Source: Nitrospira sp. SG-bin2 (GTDB lineage Bacteria > Nitrospirota > Nitrospiria > Nitrospirales > Nitrospiraceae). Taken from it: a stretch of 64,000 nt of DNA. The DNA is taken from assembly GCA_002083405.1 (NCBI GenBank), contig LVWT01000049.1:62001-126000 (forward strand). Direction: 5' to 3'. The notes below the pieces were generated by a model, which was not told the DNA's origin, made no database searches, and worked only from the letters and a program-made list of their open reading frames with translations. The position numbers were made by a program, and so were the translations under genes. Shown piece after piece: positions 39,776-48,507 of this stretch (positions are counted from its first letter, which is position 1; every line of letters begins with the position of its first letter).

Positions 39776-41705
39776 CCGTCTTCACATGATCGCCTTCGGA
39801 GGCCAGGATGGCTGCCACAGTTCCGTTGATCGGTGTCGGCACGCGGCTTTCCATCTTCATCGCTTCGACGATCAGGAGAGGATCGCCGACCTTCACCCGA
39901 TCTCCCACTGCCACAAGGATTTTGACGACCCGGCCAGGCATGGGCGGCGCCACATCGCCCGGCTTCGACGGTCTTGGGCGCTTCGGCTTGGCGCTCGTGC
40001 CCGTGTCCGGAGACTCCGGGACGCCGGCGAGAATTTCCTGGATCGGCTCCAGGGAAACCTCTTCGAGCTTATCGTTGACGCGGATATAGTAGGGTTTGCG
40101 ACCATCCGTCTTTCGGCCTGAGCCGGACACCTTCACATGGTAGGTTTCGCCGTGCACCGTGACGTTGAATTCCACCGGCGCGAGGTGGAGTTCATGGGCG
40201 ACGGCCGGTCCTTTGGCTGAGACGGATTCCAGCAGCGGGGGAGTCAAGTCGCCCTTCTCACGGGCCTCAAAAAACTCTCTCGCGATCGCCGGGAACAGCG
40301 CAAAGGAGAGCTGGTCTTCCACCGACGAGGCGGAGGCCGGGAGTTCTTTCTTGTTCGCCGCAAGCTCCGGCTCAAGCCGGTCCGCGGGCCTTGTCTTGAT
40401 CGGTTCTTCGTTGCCGATGGCCAGGGCCATGATCTCGCTGTTCAGCGGACCCGGGGCGCGGCCATACAAGCCGAGGAAATAGTTCTTCGTTTCGGTCGTG
40501 ACGACCTTGTAGCGCTCCCCCGTCAACACATTGAGCGTGGCCTGTGTGCCGACGATCTGGCTGGTGGGCGTGACGAGCGGCGGGTAGCCCATTTCTTTCC
40601 GAACCCGCGGAACTTCCTCCAGCACTTCTTTCATCCGGTCGAGCGCGTTCTGTTCGGTCAGTTGTGCGGCGAGGTTGGAGAGCATGCCGCCGGGAATTTG
40701 CGACGTCAGAATTTCTGCGTCGACACCGGTGAAATCACTTTCAAACTGACGGTATTTGCGGCGCACCGTCCGGAAATGCTCGGTGATCGGCAAAAAGGCC
40801 GCGAGATCCAGCCCTGTGTCGTAGGGCGTGTTGCGAAGCGACGCGACGAGGGTTTCCGTTGCCGGATGGGAGGTCCCGCCTGCCAGCGGCGACATGGCGG
40901 TGTCGAGCATGTCGAGCCCGCCCAGGATGGCCATCAGCGACGACATGGAGGCCATACCGGAGGTGTAGTGCGAGTGCAGATGGATCGGAACCTTGACGGC
41001 TGCTTTCAGCCGGCGCAGGAGGTGATAGGCATCAAGCGGAGCCAAGAGCCCAGCCATGTCTTTGATGCAAAGCGTATCCGTACCCAGGTCTTCCATTCTC
41101 TTGGCCAGATCGACGAACCGGTCCAGGCTGTGCACGGGACTGACGGTGTAGCTGATCGTGGCTTCGGCATGTTTGCCGCAGGCTTTCACTTCGCGCACGG
41201 CCCGATCGAGATTGCGCACGTCGTTGAGCGCATCGAAGATGCGGAAGACATCGATGCCGTTCGCGGCCGACCGTTCGATGAATCGTTCCAGCACATCGTC
41301 GGCATAGTGCCGGTAGCCCACCAGGTTTTGCCCCCGGAGCAGCATTTGAAGCTTGGTGTTGGGCATTGCGGCCCGGAGGGCGCGAAGCCGTTCCCAGGGA
41401 TCCTCTTTCAAAAACCGCAGGCAGGTATCGAACGTCGCGCCGCCCCACACTTCGAGCGACCAATAGCCGATGGCGTCGAGTTTCTGCGCGATGGGCAGCA
41501 TGTCTTCCGTGCGCATGCGCGTGGCCAACAGCGACTGGTGCCCGTCGCGAAGCGCGACGTCGGTGATCAGCAGAGGCTTGCCGGCTGCGGGTTGAATCGT
41601 GAACTCGTCCGATCGCCCCTTCCGGACTTTCGCTGTTTTGACGGCGGGCGGAGCGGCGGGTTTCTTCGCCGCCTGTTTTTTTCTCGATGGCCGTTGTGTT
41701 GCCAT
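39750..41705 (-). CDS. pycB: Pyruvate carboxylase subunit B (carboxyltransferase-biotinyl)
   Basis: The 651-residue protein has the DRE-TIM carboxyltransferase barrel (about 45-310: DVALRDGHQSLLATRMRTEDML, KDMAGLLAP, PIHLHSHYTSG with metal-binding His), the PYC_OADA domain and a C-terminal biotinyl domain. The last has IVEAMKMESRV, with Lys617 as the biotinylation site. Paired with the biotin carboxylase gene upstream, it forms a two-subunit pyruvate carboxylase making oxaloacetate. Oxaloacetate decarboxylase alpha is a close relative, but no beta or gamma membrane subunits are present. The N-terminal 25 residues are a Lys/Ala-rich tail. Confidence 0.88.
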   Translation of the reverse strand: MATQRPSRKKQAAKKPAAPPAVKTAKVRKGRSDEFTIQPAAGKPLLITDVALRDGHQSLLATRMRTEDMLPIAQKLDAIGYWSLEVWGGATFDTCLRFLKEDPWERLRALRAAMPNTKLQMLLRGQNLVGYRHYADDVLERFIERSAANGIDVFRIFDALNDVRNLDRAVREVKACGKHAEATISYTVSPVHSLDRFVDLAKRMEDLGTDTLCIKDMAGLLAPLDAYHLLRRLKAAVKVPIHLHSHYTSGMASMSSLMAILGGLDMLDTAMSPLAGGTSHPATETLVASLRNTPYDTGLDLAAFLPITEHFRTVRRKYRQFESDFTGVDAEILTSQIPGGMLSNLAAQLTEQNALDRMKEVLEEVPRVRKEMGYPPLVTPTSQIVGTQATLNVLTGERYKVVTTETKNYFLGLYGRAPGPLNSEIMALAIGNEEPIKTRPADRLEPELAANKKELPASASSVEDQLSFALFPAIAREFFEAREKGDLTPPLLESVSAKGPAVAHELHLAPVEFNVTVHGETYHVKVSGSGRKTDGRKPYYIRVNDKLEEVSLEPIQEILAGVPESPDTGTSAKPKRPRPSKPGDVAPPMPGRVVKILVAVGDRVKVGDPLLIVEAMKMESRVPTPINGTVAAILASEGDHVKTDETVIQLE

Positions 41706-41749
41706 GGTGGTCGATATGCCTCGTGTGAGTTCGTGGTAGGGCTGTCCGA

Positions 41750-43168
41750 CTAGAGCCCTTCGTAGGCCGCAATCGCGGCAGAAAGCGCCAAAACCAAATC
41801 TTCCGGCTGTTCGAATTCATGGTACCGATAGAGATCCGGATGGGTGTCCAGATAGGACGTGTCGAACCGCCCGGCCATAAAATCCGGTTCCTGCATGATC
41901 GATTTCATGAAGGGAATCGTCGTTTTGACCCCTCGAAGCACGTACTCTTCGAGCGAGCGCCGCATGCGGCTTACGGTCTCTTCCCACGTCCGCCCGCGCA
42001 CCGTCAGTTTGGCCAAGAGGGCGTCGTAATAGGGCGGGATCGTGTAATCCTTATAGACCGCGCCGTCGATACGGACGCCGATGCCGCCGGGAGAGAGATA
42101 GGCCGTGACGGTTCCTGTGCAGGGCATGAAATTGTTCCTCGGGTCTTCCGCATTGATCCGGCATTGGATCGCGTGCCCTTGGAGGATGACATCCTTCTGT
42201 TGGATGTCGAGCGGCTTGCCCGCCGCGATCGAGATCTGATTGCGCACGATATCGATGGCCGTAATCTGCTCGGTGACCGTATGCTCGACCTGGAGGCGCG
42301 GATTCATTTCGATGAAGTAGAACTGTCCGTCCTGATCGAGGAGAAACTCGACGGTGCCCGCGTTGTCGTAGCGCACGGCTTGGGCGATAGTGATGGCGGC
42401 TTTGCCCATCTCCGCCCGCAGTTTCGGCGTCAGGATCAACGACGGAGCGATTTCGATGAGCTTCTGGTGCCGGCGCTGGATCGAACAATCGCGTTCACCG
42501 AGATGGATGATATGGCCGTGGCGGTCTCCCAGAATCTGGAATTCGATATGGTGCGGCCGTTCGATATATTTTTCGATGAACACGCTGCCGTCACCGAAGG
42601 AGGCCTGGGCTTCCCGCGAGGCGCCTTCCATGTTGTCGCGCAATTCGGCATCGGATCGGACGACACGGAGACCGCGTCCGCCGCCCCCGGCGCTGGCCTT
42701 GATCATGACCGGGTATCCGGCCTTCTTGGCGAAGGCGAGCGCGTCTTTCACATCGGTGATGGCGCCGTCCGTTCCAGGAACGATCGGCACACCGGCGGAC
42801 TCGGCGAGCTCGCGCGCCTTGACCTTGCTGCCCATCAGTGTAATGGCATGGGGAGACGGGCCGATGAACGTGACGCCCGATGCGTGGCAGAGTTCGGCAA
42901 ACTCCGCGTTTTCTGAAAGAAATCCATAGCCGGGGTGGATGGCATCGGCGCCGATACGGACGGCCAGGTCCACGATCTGTCGGCTGTCTAAGAAGCCCTT
43001 CACGGGACCGGGACCGACCAGATAGGCCTCGTCGGCCTTTTTGACGTAGATGCCGGTCGAGTCGGCTTCGGAGTAGATGGCAGCCGTGGCGATATTCAAT
43101 TCGCGGCATGCGCGGATGATGCGCATGGCGATTTCACCGCGATTGGCGACCAGGATTTTCTTGAACAT
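41750..43168 (-). CDS. pycA: Pyruvate carboxylase subunit A (biotin carboxylase)
   Basis: The 472-residue ATP-grasp enzyme carboxylates biotin. It shows FKKILVANRGEIAMRIIRACRELNI, the glycine-rich ATP loop IKASAGGGGRGLRVV, EKYIERPHHIEFQILGD, FIEMNPRLQVEHTVTE and a C-terminal biotin-carboxylase domain (CRINAEDP). It precedes pycB by 44 bp, which supports the pyruvate rather than acetyl-CoA carboxylase role; AccC proteins are nearly identical in sequence signatures. The ATG at 43168 begins MFKKILVAN, the standard start. Confidence 0.9.
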   Translation of the reverse strand: MFKKILVANRGEIAMRIIRACRELNIATAAIYSEADSTGIYVKKADEAYLVGPGPVKGFLDSRQIVDLAVRIGADAIHPGYGFLSENAEFAELCHASGVTFIGPSPHAITLMGSKVKARELAESAGVPIVPGTDGAITDVKDALAFAKKAGYPVMIKASAGGGGRGLRVVRSDAELRDNMEGASREAQASFGDGSVFIEKYIERPHHIEFQILGDRHGHIIHLGERDCSIQRRHQKLIEIAPSLILTPKLRAEMGKAAITIAQAVRYDNAGTVEFLLDQDGQFYFIEMNPRLQVEHTVTEQITAIDIVRNQISIAAGKPLDIQQKDVILQGHAIQCRINAEDPRNNFMPCTGTVTAYLSPGGIGVRIDGAVYKDYTIPPYYDALLAKLTVRGRTWEETVSRMRRSLEEYVLRGVKTTIPFMKSIMQEPDFMAGRFDTSYLDTHPDLYRYHEFEQPEDLVLALSAAIAAYEGL

Positions 43169-43376
43169 ACGGCTCCCAGCAGACCAGGAAAAACGAGCGC
43201 GTACGCTAACATAGGAGCAGGAGTGGTGTCGAGGGAGGGCTGCGTAATGCCGGCTGGAAGGCAGGGGCGTCAGGAAGCCGCTTCGTGGGTTTCAGGACAG
43301 GCAGAATGCCATCGGATTGGTGTATAAGAGCAGATACCGGTGATCGGGAGAGGATCGGAGTAGGCGACGCTTGACT
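43169..43376. other. Divergent intergenic region between pycA and the split exported-protein gene
   Basis: It must hold both promoters. GGGAGAGGATCGGAG at 43346-43360 is the nearest purine-rich stretch to the plus-strand gene. No clear sigma-70 pair was found. Confidence 0.4.
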
Positions 43377-43703
43377 ATGGATCGACGAGCGCAGGGGTTT
43401 CAGGCTGAGTGGAGCAGTCAGCATTCTCGGGAACACGGGATTGCCCTGTTCCTCGGCGCGTTTCTGCTCATCGGACTTGAATGGTCCCCGGCCTGGAGTG
43501 AAAGTCCCGCGCCTTCTGTTCATTGGGGCAGCACGGCATTTCCCGATCAGTATTCCACGGTAACCACGGGACTTACGCTCAACCGCTTCACGACTATCGA
43601 CGGCTTGGGAAATAGGTATGATTCCACGGTGGAGAATACGCTGGGGTTCAACCTCATCACGCTGAGTTGGACCCAGCATTGGGGCGGGAATTTTAAGGGC
43701 TGA
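43377..43703 (+). pseudogene. 5' part of an exported-protein gene, truncated by a REP sequence
   Basis: The 108-codon frame starts MDRRAQGFQAEW. It has a signal peptide (IALFLGAFLLIGLEWSPAWS) and then SPAPSVHWGSTAFPDQYSTVTTG. It ends at TGA exactly where a REP-like sequence joins. The last 238 bp (43465-43702) are repeated at 45190-45427, where the frame continues to a full-length protein. The ancestral gene was therefore this 5' end plus the 3' part of the chimera at 43983-46136. A TTG at 43371 is an alternative start. Confidence 0.75.
43465..43702 (+). repeat. 238-bp direct repeat, left copy (right copy 45190-45427)
   Basis: The two copies differ at roughly a dozen positions by eye and are exactly 1725 bp apart. 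They bracket the REP-like sequence and the AAA/DUF4143 ATPase coding region. Confidence 0.85.
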
Positions 43704-43745
43704 AAATAAATGTACCGGAAAATAAATGTACCGGGAGTCTTTTGA
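43702..43745 (+). repeat. REP-like sequence with a 16-bp tandem duplication
   Basis: GAAAATAAATGTACCG occurs twice in tandem (43702-43717 and 43718-43733), followed by GGAGTCTTTTGAGG. The GGGAGTCTTTT core matches the REP copies at 26542 and 26758. It creates the stop codon of the truncated gene. Confidence 0.6.
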
Positions 43746-43945
43746 GGAGGACTCGTGATAGCAGATTTGTTTTCTTCGGTTGCTCTGCGTGATGGGTGAC
43801 TCTGATCTGCGAACGCTCCCCTTCGGCGGACAGAGTATCCAGCGAGCAGAGACTGTGGTCATACGAGTAGGGACCAACCAGCCTCCTTTTGCCTGCCAGG
43901 GGCTCTCTCCATCACGTTTCTCCGATGTTCTGGCGTGCTTTCATA

Positions 43946-43974
43946 TTGAGAAAACGAAAGTGCTAGTTTAGAAT
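43946..43974 (+). promoter_or_regulatory. Sigma-70-type promoter of the AAA/DUF4143 gene
   Basis: TTGAGA at 43946-43951, a 17-bp spacer and TAGAAT at 43969-43974, each hexamer one base from consensus. The ATG at 43983 is only 9 bp after the -10, so transcription would start at or within two bases of it (leaderless mRNA). This agrees with the lack of a Shine-Dalgarno. Confidence 0.55.
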
Positions 43975-43982
43975 CCTCAGTC

Positions 43983-46136
43983 ATGCGATACCTCAGGCGA
44001 GCGTTAGAGGCTTCCCTCGTGCAGGCGGCAAAGCGCTTTCCGTCCGTCGTGCTGACTGGCCCACGGCGAGCCGGCAAGACGTGGCTTTTGCGCCATGCCT
44101 TCCCCAAGGCCGACTACTTCTTGCTGGAGGATCCGTCGGTCGTGGCTCGATTGCGGTCCGATCCCCAGGGCTTCCTCGATGAGGTGAGGACGCCCGTGAT
44201 TCTGGACGAAGTGCAAAATGTACCTGAGATTTTCAGCTTGGTGCGGGCTCGCATCGACCGGCAGCCGCGGCGAACCGGCCGCTGGCTGCTGACGGGCTCG
44301 CAGGAGGCTCCGCTCATGCAGAAGGTGACGGAATCCATGGCCGGTCGGGCCGCTGTGCTGCAGTTACGCCCTCTCTCGACGTGCGAAAGCGAAAAGGTGA
44401 GCCTATTCTTGGGGGGGTATCCCGAGGTGGTGGCGCGTCCGAGAGCCGCGCACCAGTGGTTCAGTTCCTATGTGCAGACCTATCTTGAACGCGATGTACG
44501 CGCGGTCACGATGGTGAAGGACCTTGCGACGTTTCGACGCTTTCTGGCGTTGGTGGCTAGCCGGCATGGCCAGATTCTGAATAGAACGGATCTTGCGGCA
44601 CCACTGGGGGTGAGCGTGCCGACCATCACGCAATGGCTCGGCGTGTTGGAGACGACGGCGCAGATTCTGCTTGTCCCGCCGTTCTATGAGAATGTCGGCA
44701 AGCGCCTGGTCAAGTCGCCGAAGGTGTATCTGGCCGACTCCGGGTTGGCGTGTCATCTACTTGGCATCGATTCGCCGAGAGAATTGGCGCGCTCACCCTT
44801 TCTGGGTGTGCTCTTTGAAGGCTTCATGGCCGCTGAAATCATTAAAGCCCAGGTCAATGCCGGTCGGCGTCCGGAGATCTATTACTTCCGTGATGAGCAA
44901 GGGTTAGAGGTGGATTTTCTCGTTCCTGGCCGGCGGGGGGCGATGGCGCTGGTAGAATGCAAAGCGACTCGCACGGCCGTGCCATCGATGGCGGCGCCGA
45001 TGCAGAGGCTTGCGCAGGCCTTGAAGAAGAAACGCCCGCGCGGTGGGGCTGTCGAGATGTCTCTAATCTATCAGCCATCTCGTACGGCCATCGCCACCAC
45101 GGCCTTGGCTCCCGGAGTCCAGGCTGTGGCCTGGCAAACCTTCGTCCGTGCTCTGACGAGAGGATTCGCGCGGATCCTCTTGCTCTTCTTGCTCATCGGA
45201 CTTGAATGGTCCCCGGTCTGGAGTGAAAGTCCCGCGCCTTCTGTTCATTGGGGCAGCACGGCGTTTCCCGATCAGTATTCCACGGTAACCACGGGACTTA
45301 CGCTCAACCGCTTCACGCCTATCGATGGCTTGGGAAATAGGTATGACTCCACGGTGGGGAATACGCTGGGCTTCAACCTCATCACGCTGAGTTGGACCCA
45401 GCATTGGGGCGGGATTTTTGAGGGCTGGAGCACGAATCTTACGACCGGGGTCAGCCCGACGAGTGATGAGCCCAGTCAATTTTTCCAGAACGAAGTCATT
45501 CACCAACTGCGGCAGTTGCCGGCGGTTCCCACCGTGGCTCTTCGTAAGGAGACCGATGTGATGGTCGATGGGTCTGTGACGCGGTGGTTTCCGCTCTTTC
45601 AGCCTAAGGTGATGTTTGTGGGCGGTGGATTCTCCGTCGGGACGATCTATCAACAGGGGTTTCTCCGGGCAGGTATCCGGCGATTGCAGATTTCACCGAC
45701 CTTCTATTCTGGAGACTGGGGGGATGTGAGTGTTCGGGCGTCTACCTTGGGACGGATCAGCTATCAGGACAACGGGGCCGTCCTTCATGCTGTGAGGCAG
45801 ACGGCAGGACTCGTGCAGCCCGCGATCGCATTCGGCCAGTACCGTACGAATAGCAAGGGTGAGACGATTCCCACGTGGGAAGTCGAGTTTGCCGTCATGT
45901 GGGACTCGGGGATTTTTGTCAACACGACGGGGCAGAGCCAGAAGATGTTCGCCTGGTCGTTTGCCCTATCCGGCGGACCGCTGCGGTTTGAAACGTGGAA
46001 CGATAGTATGGGCAAGCTCGCGGAGCGTGACTACGGTCCGACGTACGGCGCGAGTCTGACGCTTGATCTCCTGCGAGTCTGGGGCTACATGGACGGCACG
46101 GCATCGGACGCGCCGCCTGCCCCTGCGGCACCCTGA
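43983..46136 (+). CDS. Chimera: AAA ATPase with DUF4143 fused to an exported beta-rich protein
   Basis: The frame encodes 717 residues. Residues 1 to about 390 are an AAA_14/DUF4143 ATPase: VVLTGPRRAGKTW (Walker A, Lys32), PVILDEVQNV (Walker B), LLTGSQEAPLMQKV and a late DEQGLEVDFLVPGRRGAMALVECKA nuclease-like segment. From about 403 the sequence is the interrupted exported protein (LLIGLEWSPVWSESPAPSVHWGST onward), now lacking its N-terminal signal. The join is in frame, at the left edge of the 238-bp repeat. I infer that an ATPase cassette was inserted with partial duplication of the target gene. Whether the chimera is translated whole is unknown. Confidence 0.8.
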   Translation: MRYLRRALEASLVQAAKRFPSVVLTGPRRAGKTWLLRHAFPKADYFLLEDPSVVARLRSDPQGFLDEVRTPVILDEVQNVPEIFSLVRARIDRQPRRTGRWLLTGSQEAPLMQKVTESMAGRAAVLQLRPLSTCESEKVSLFLGGYPEVVARPRAAHQWFSSYVQTYLERDVRAVTMVKDLATFRRFLALVASRHGQILNRTDLAAPLGVSVPTITQWLGVLETTAQILLVPPFYENVGKRLVKSPKVYLADSGLACHLLGIDSPRELARSPFLGVLFEGFMAAEIIKAQVNAGRRPEIYYFRDEQGLEVDFLVPGRRGAMALVECKATRTAVPSMAAPMQRLAQALKKKRPRGGAVEMSLIYQPSRTAIATTALAPGVQAVAWQTFVRALTRGFARILLLFLLIGLEWSPVWSESPAPSVHWGSTAFPDQYSTVTTGLTLNRFTPIDGLGNRYDSTVGNTLGFNLITLSWTQHWGGIFEGWSTNLTTGVSPTSDEPSQFFQNEVIHQLRQLPAVPTVALRKETDVMVDGSVTRWFPLFQPKVMFVGGGFSVGTIYQQGFLRAGIRRLQISPTFYSGDWGDVSVRASTLGRISYQDNGAVLHAVRQTAGLVQPAIAFGQYRTNSKGETIPTWEVEFAVMWDSGIFVNTTGQSQKMFAWSFALSGGPLRFETWNDSMGKLAERDYGPTYGASLTLDLLRVWGYMDGTASDAPPAPAAP

Positions 46137-46142
46137 CGCTCG

Positions 46143-46601
46143 TTATCGAGCCAGTATGAGAAAGGCTTTGGAGCGGGCATTCCCGCCGCCGGCGACGATG
46201 TCGATAAATGACATGCCGGGCTTGAGATCGGGAACGGTCGCTTCAATCGTCGTCTCGTTCACGAACGTATACTCAATTTTTGCAGGGCCTGCGGCGCTGA
46301 ATGCGACGCCGTGAAAACATTCCTTCGTGCCGAAGTTTTCCCCTTTGATCATGATTTTCTGGCCCGGCTTGGCTTCGTCCGGTTCCACGCGCAAGATTTT
46401 TGGCTGTTTGCTGCGATCGCAGACAGGATCTTTCTCGATCACCGACTGGTCCGAACCTTGGATCGATTCCATTTCGTAGAGTGTGAAGCCGGCGCCGTCG
46501 ACGATGGCGCCGGCTTCGGCATGCAGCGATGGCGCAAAGCATGGCATCAGCATGAGCGAGCAGGTGATGACAATGCATGATGACAGTCGATGGGGATGCA
46601 T
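46143..46601 (-). CDS. Exported IPT/TIG-domain protein
   Basis: The 152-residue protein has a Sec signal peptide (IVITCSLMLMPCFAPSLHA) followed by a mature part. That part has an IPT/TIG immunoglobulin-like domain from about residue 65: PKILRVEPDEAKPGQKIMIKGENFG, then ATVPDLKPGMSFIDIVAGGG. Two cysteines (DPVC and KEC) could form a disulfide. AAAGGAGGTCC precedes the ATG at 46601. It lies 22 bp after the PstS-like gene and probably forms an operon with it. It converges on the chimera. Confidence 0.8.
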   Translation of the reverse strand: MHPHRLSSCIVITCSLMLMPCFAPSLHAEAGAIVDGAGFTLYEMESIQGSDQSVIEKDPVCDRSKQPKILRVEPDEAKPGQKIMIKGENFGTKECFHGVAFSAAGPAKIEYTFVNETTIEATVPDLKPGMSFIDIVAGGGNARSKAFLILAR

Positions 46602-46623
46602 GAGGACCTCCTTTGAAAGAAGG

Positions 46624-47451
46624 CTACTGGCTTGGCATCGGGACATAGGTTTCTCCGATAATCGATTGGCCCGGGGCCGACAAGGCAAATCGCGCAAAGG
46701 CATCAACCATGGGAGCAGGTCCCTTCTTCGCGAGCAGCAACAGCGGGCGGCGAAGGCTGTAACGGCCGTCTCTGACGGTCGGACCCTCAGGCTCCACTTT
46801 GTCCACCGGCAGCAAACGGACGGCCACGCCGCCCGTGACTGCGGATAGGCCGGTGCTCAATGAAATATAGGTTGCTGCCGAGAGCGGTGGAATGGTTCCG
46901 ACCACTGTTTTCAGGACGTCCTCATCAGGGCCGATCGTCTTGGAGGCAGTGGACATTTTCCCGGTAATGCCCAATTGAGACTCGAAGGCGTCGCGGATGT
47001 TTTGAGAGCGGGGCCGGTCGATCAGGACAATCCTGGTTTCGGGCCCGCCCAATTCAGCCCAATCGTGGACCTTGCCGGAAAATATGTCGGCGACTTGCTG
47101 CCTGGTTACGTCCTTGGTGAAGTTGGACAGATGCACCAAGATTCCGATGCCGTCCCATCCGATCTGTGTGGCGGCCAGCGGCGGATGCTCGACGCCTGTC
47201 ACAGCGATGTGAGCCTGGTCCGTCTGGACCAGCTCCAGCGGTTTGGAATCGTCGTCCCAGAGCAGGTCCACGTAGGCACGTGGATTCGCTTTTTCGAAGG
47301 CGCGCGCCAGGGCCTCCATGGTGGCTTGCTCAGGCCCGTTTCCGGCGATGACAAGATTGCCTGCAATCTCGGAGGCGTTGCCGGGGCTTGCCAGAAACAG
47401 GCCGACGAGAACCAGCAGTCCCGTAAGCCGTTGGAGGATGCTCATAGCCAT
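46624..47451 (-). CDS. PstS-like periplasmic substrate-binding protein
   Basis: The 275-residue protein has a signal peptide (LLVLVGLFLASPGNA) and a PBP-like fold of the phosphate-binding family: LVIAGNGPEQATMEALARAFEKANP, GWDGIGILVHLSNFTKDVTRQQVADIFSGKVHDWAELGG and a late RRPLLLLAKKG. The last motifs are characteristic of PstS/SphX-like proteins. No pst transport genes are nearby, so it may be a solitary binding or sensing protein. ATG 47445 is an alternative start, and the Shine-Dalgarno is weak. Confidence 0.8.
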   Translation of the reverse strand: MAMSILQRLTGLLVLVGLFLASPGNASEIAGNLVIAGNGPEQATMEALARAFEKANPRAYVDLLWDDDSKPLELVQTDQAHIAVTGVEHPPLAATQIGWDGIGILVHLSNFTKDVTRQQVADIFSGKVHDWAELGGPETRIVLIDRPRSQNIRDAFESQLGITGKMSTASKTIGPDEDVLKTVVGTIPPLSAATYISLSTGLSAVTGGVAVRLLPVDKVEPEGPTVRDGRYSLRRPLLLLAKKGPAPMVDAFARFALSAPGQSIIGETYVPMPSQ

Positions 47452-47515
47452 TCCGGACGACGGAAGAGGCAAGCAGGAATGCTCAGCGCGGTCAGGTAAC
47501 GGAGACAACCCCATC

Positions 47516-47836
47516 TTATCGCTCAGAACCTGAGTCTGTCCCCGTGGAAGCGTTTGAATCGAAGGAGGTGTTCGGCGGCGGCACATTCCGTTTTGCGTTC
47601 AACGGCGGCAGTTTGGCGAATCGTTCCATCCGTTCGTTATTCATGGCAGCGGCTTTGATCTCCGCAAATCCCGGTTTATGATCGCCGACGACTTTGGACG
47701 AAAAGGAAGAGAGGAGTCTGGTGGCCTGCCGGGCATGACACGAGGGGCATTCCGTGTCTTCGATCCGGTCATGAATGGACTGGGCCGCTTCAAATTGGGA
47801 GGAGCAGGCTTCACAGCGATATTCATAGAGAGGCAT
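47516..47836 (-). CDS. FmdB-family zinc-ribbon protein
   Basis: The 106-residue protein starts MPLYEYRCEACSSQFEAAQSI. It has the FmdB putative regulatory zinc ribbon: CEAC at 8-11 and CPSCH about 20 residues later. The C-terminal half is a disordered Pro/Asn/Ser-rich tail. FmdB-type proteins are widespread and their role is uncertain. It is divergent from the small gene at 47972. Confidence 0.82.
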   Translation of the reverse strand: MPLYEYRCEACSSQFEAAQSIHDRIEDTECPSCHARQATRLLSSFSSKVVGDHKPGFAEIKAAAMNNERMERFAKLPPLNAKRNVPPPNTSFDSNASTGTDSGSER

Positions 47837-47971
47837 GTGTTTTCCCGTTCGATATCGGACGCACTGCGTCTCACTGCAGGACGTCGATGAACACCCTTGA
47901 CCGGCCTGCAAGGTTGCGTTTATTGTAGCACAGTTGTATGTGTTCACTACCAGTATGACAGGAGGATTCCG

Positions 47972-48148
47972 ATGGCAGTGCTGCTCCGGCGATACAAAGG
48001 CAACAACGGGATGATGCAAGAAGAACGAATTGATGACGACGATCGAATCGAGCGCTACATGCGGCTCTTCGAGAAGGACGATGTCAAAAAGTTACAGACC
48101 GGCGTCAAAGTGTTCATCGAAAAGGACGAGTGGCAGCTCCTTCCGTAA
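47972..48148 (+). CDS. Small acidic conserved hypothetical protein
   Basis: The 58-residue protein starts MAVLLRRYKGNNGMMQEERI and continues with charged DDDDRIERYMRLFEKDDVKKL. CAGGAGGATTCC gives a strong Shine-Dalgarno seven bases before the ATG. No family was recognised. The composition suggests a small soluble helical protein. A word-type hairpin begins two bases after the stop. Confidence 0.65.
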   Translation: MAVLLRRYKGNNGMMQEERIDDDDRIERYMRLFEKDDVKKLQTGVKVFIEKDEWQLLP

Positions 48149-48149
48149 A

Positions 48150-48225
48150 GACGTGAGGGGTCAGGAGTTAGGGGTAAGGGGTCGGCGGCTGACAGGCGCT
48201 CCTTACCCCGTACGCCTCACGGATT
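48150..48225. repeat. Word-type hairpin (GTGAGGGGTCAGG / GGGGTAAGG words)
   Basis: GGGGTAAGG (48171-48179) pairs with CCTTACCCC (48201-48209), and the outer CGTGAGG (48152-48158) pairs with CCTCACG (48215-48221). The left arm holds tandem degenerate words (AGGGGTCAGGAGTTAGGGG). It separates two small genes. Confidence 0.7.
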
Positions 48226-48229
48226 CCGC

Positions 48230-48433
48230 ATGACCTACTGGGTTCATATCGCGCGCTCAATTGACCGGGTGACGTTGCATCGTGATCGGTGCTCCGAAGT
48301 GCCGTCGAATTCTTCCTCCAGTGATTTCTGGGAAGGAGGCTGGTTCGATTACCCGGACAAGGACCGGGCGCTTCGCGCGATGGAACAGGCAGGGGCAAAC
48401 GAGCAGCGGCGGTGCCCGCTGTGCAAACCCTAG
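48230..48433 (+). CDS. Small hypothetical protein with CPLC
   Basis: The 67-residue protein starts MTYWVHIARSIDRVTLHRDRC and ends RRCPLCKP, a possible metal-binding knuckle. A central acidic/aromatic stretch (DFWEGGWFDYPDKDRAL) looks structured. No Shine-Dalgarno is evident, since the upstream DNA is a word-type hairpin. Coding is plausible from composition but not certain. Confidence 0.5.
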   Translation: MTYWVHIARSIDRVTLHRDRCSEVPSNSSSSDFWEGGWFDYPDKDRALRAMEQAGANEQRRCPLCKP

Positions 48434-48507
48434 CCGTATAAGGTGCGAGGCAGGTCATCTGATTTTTTTGCAGCACTCAATCCTCGGCACTCAGCACTGT
48501 TTATTCT

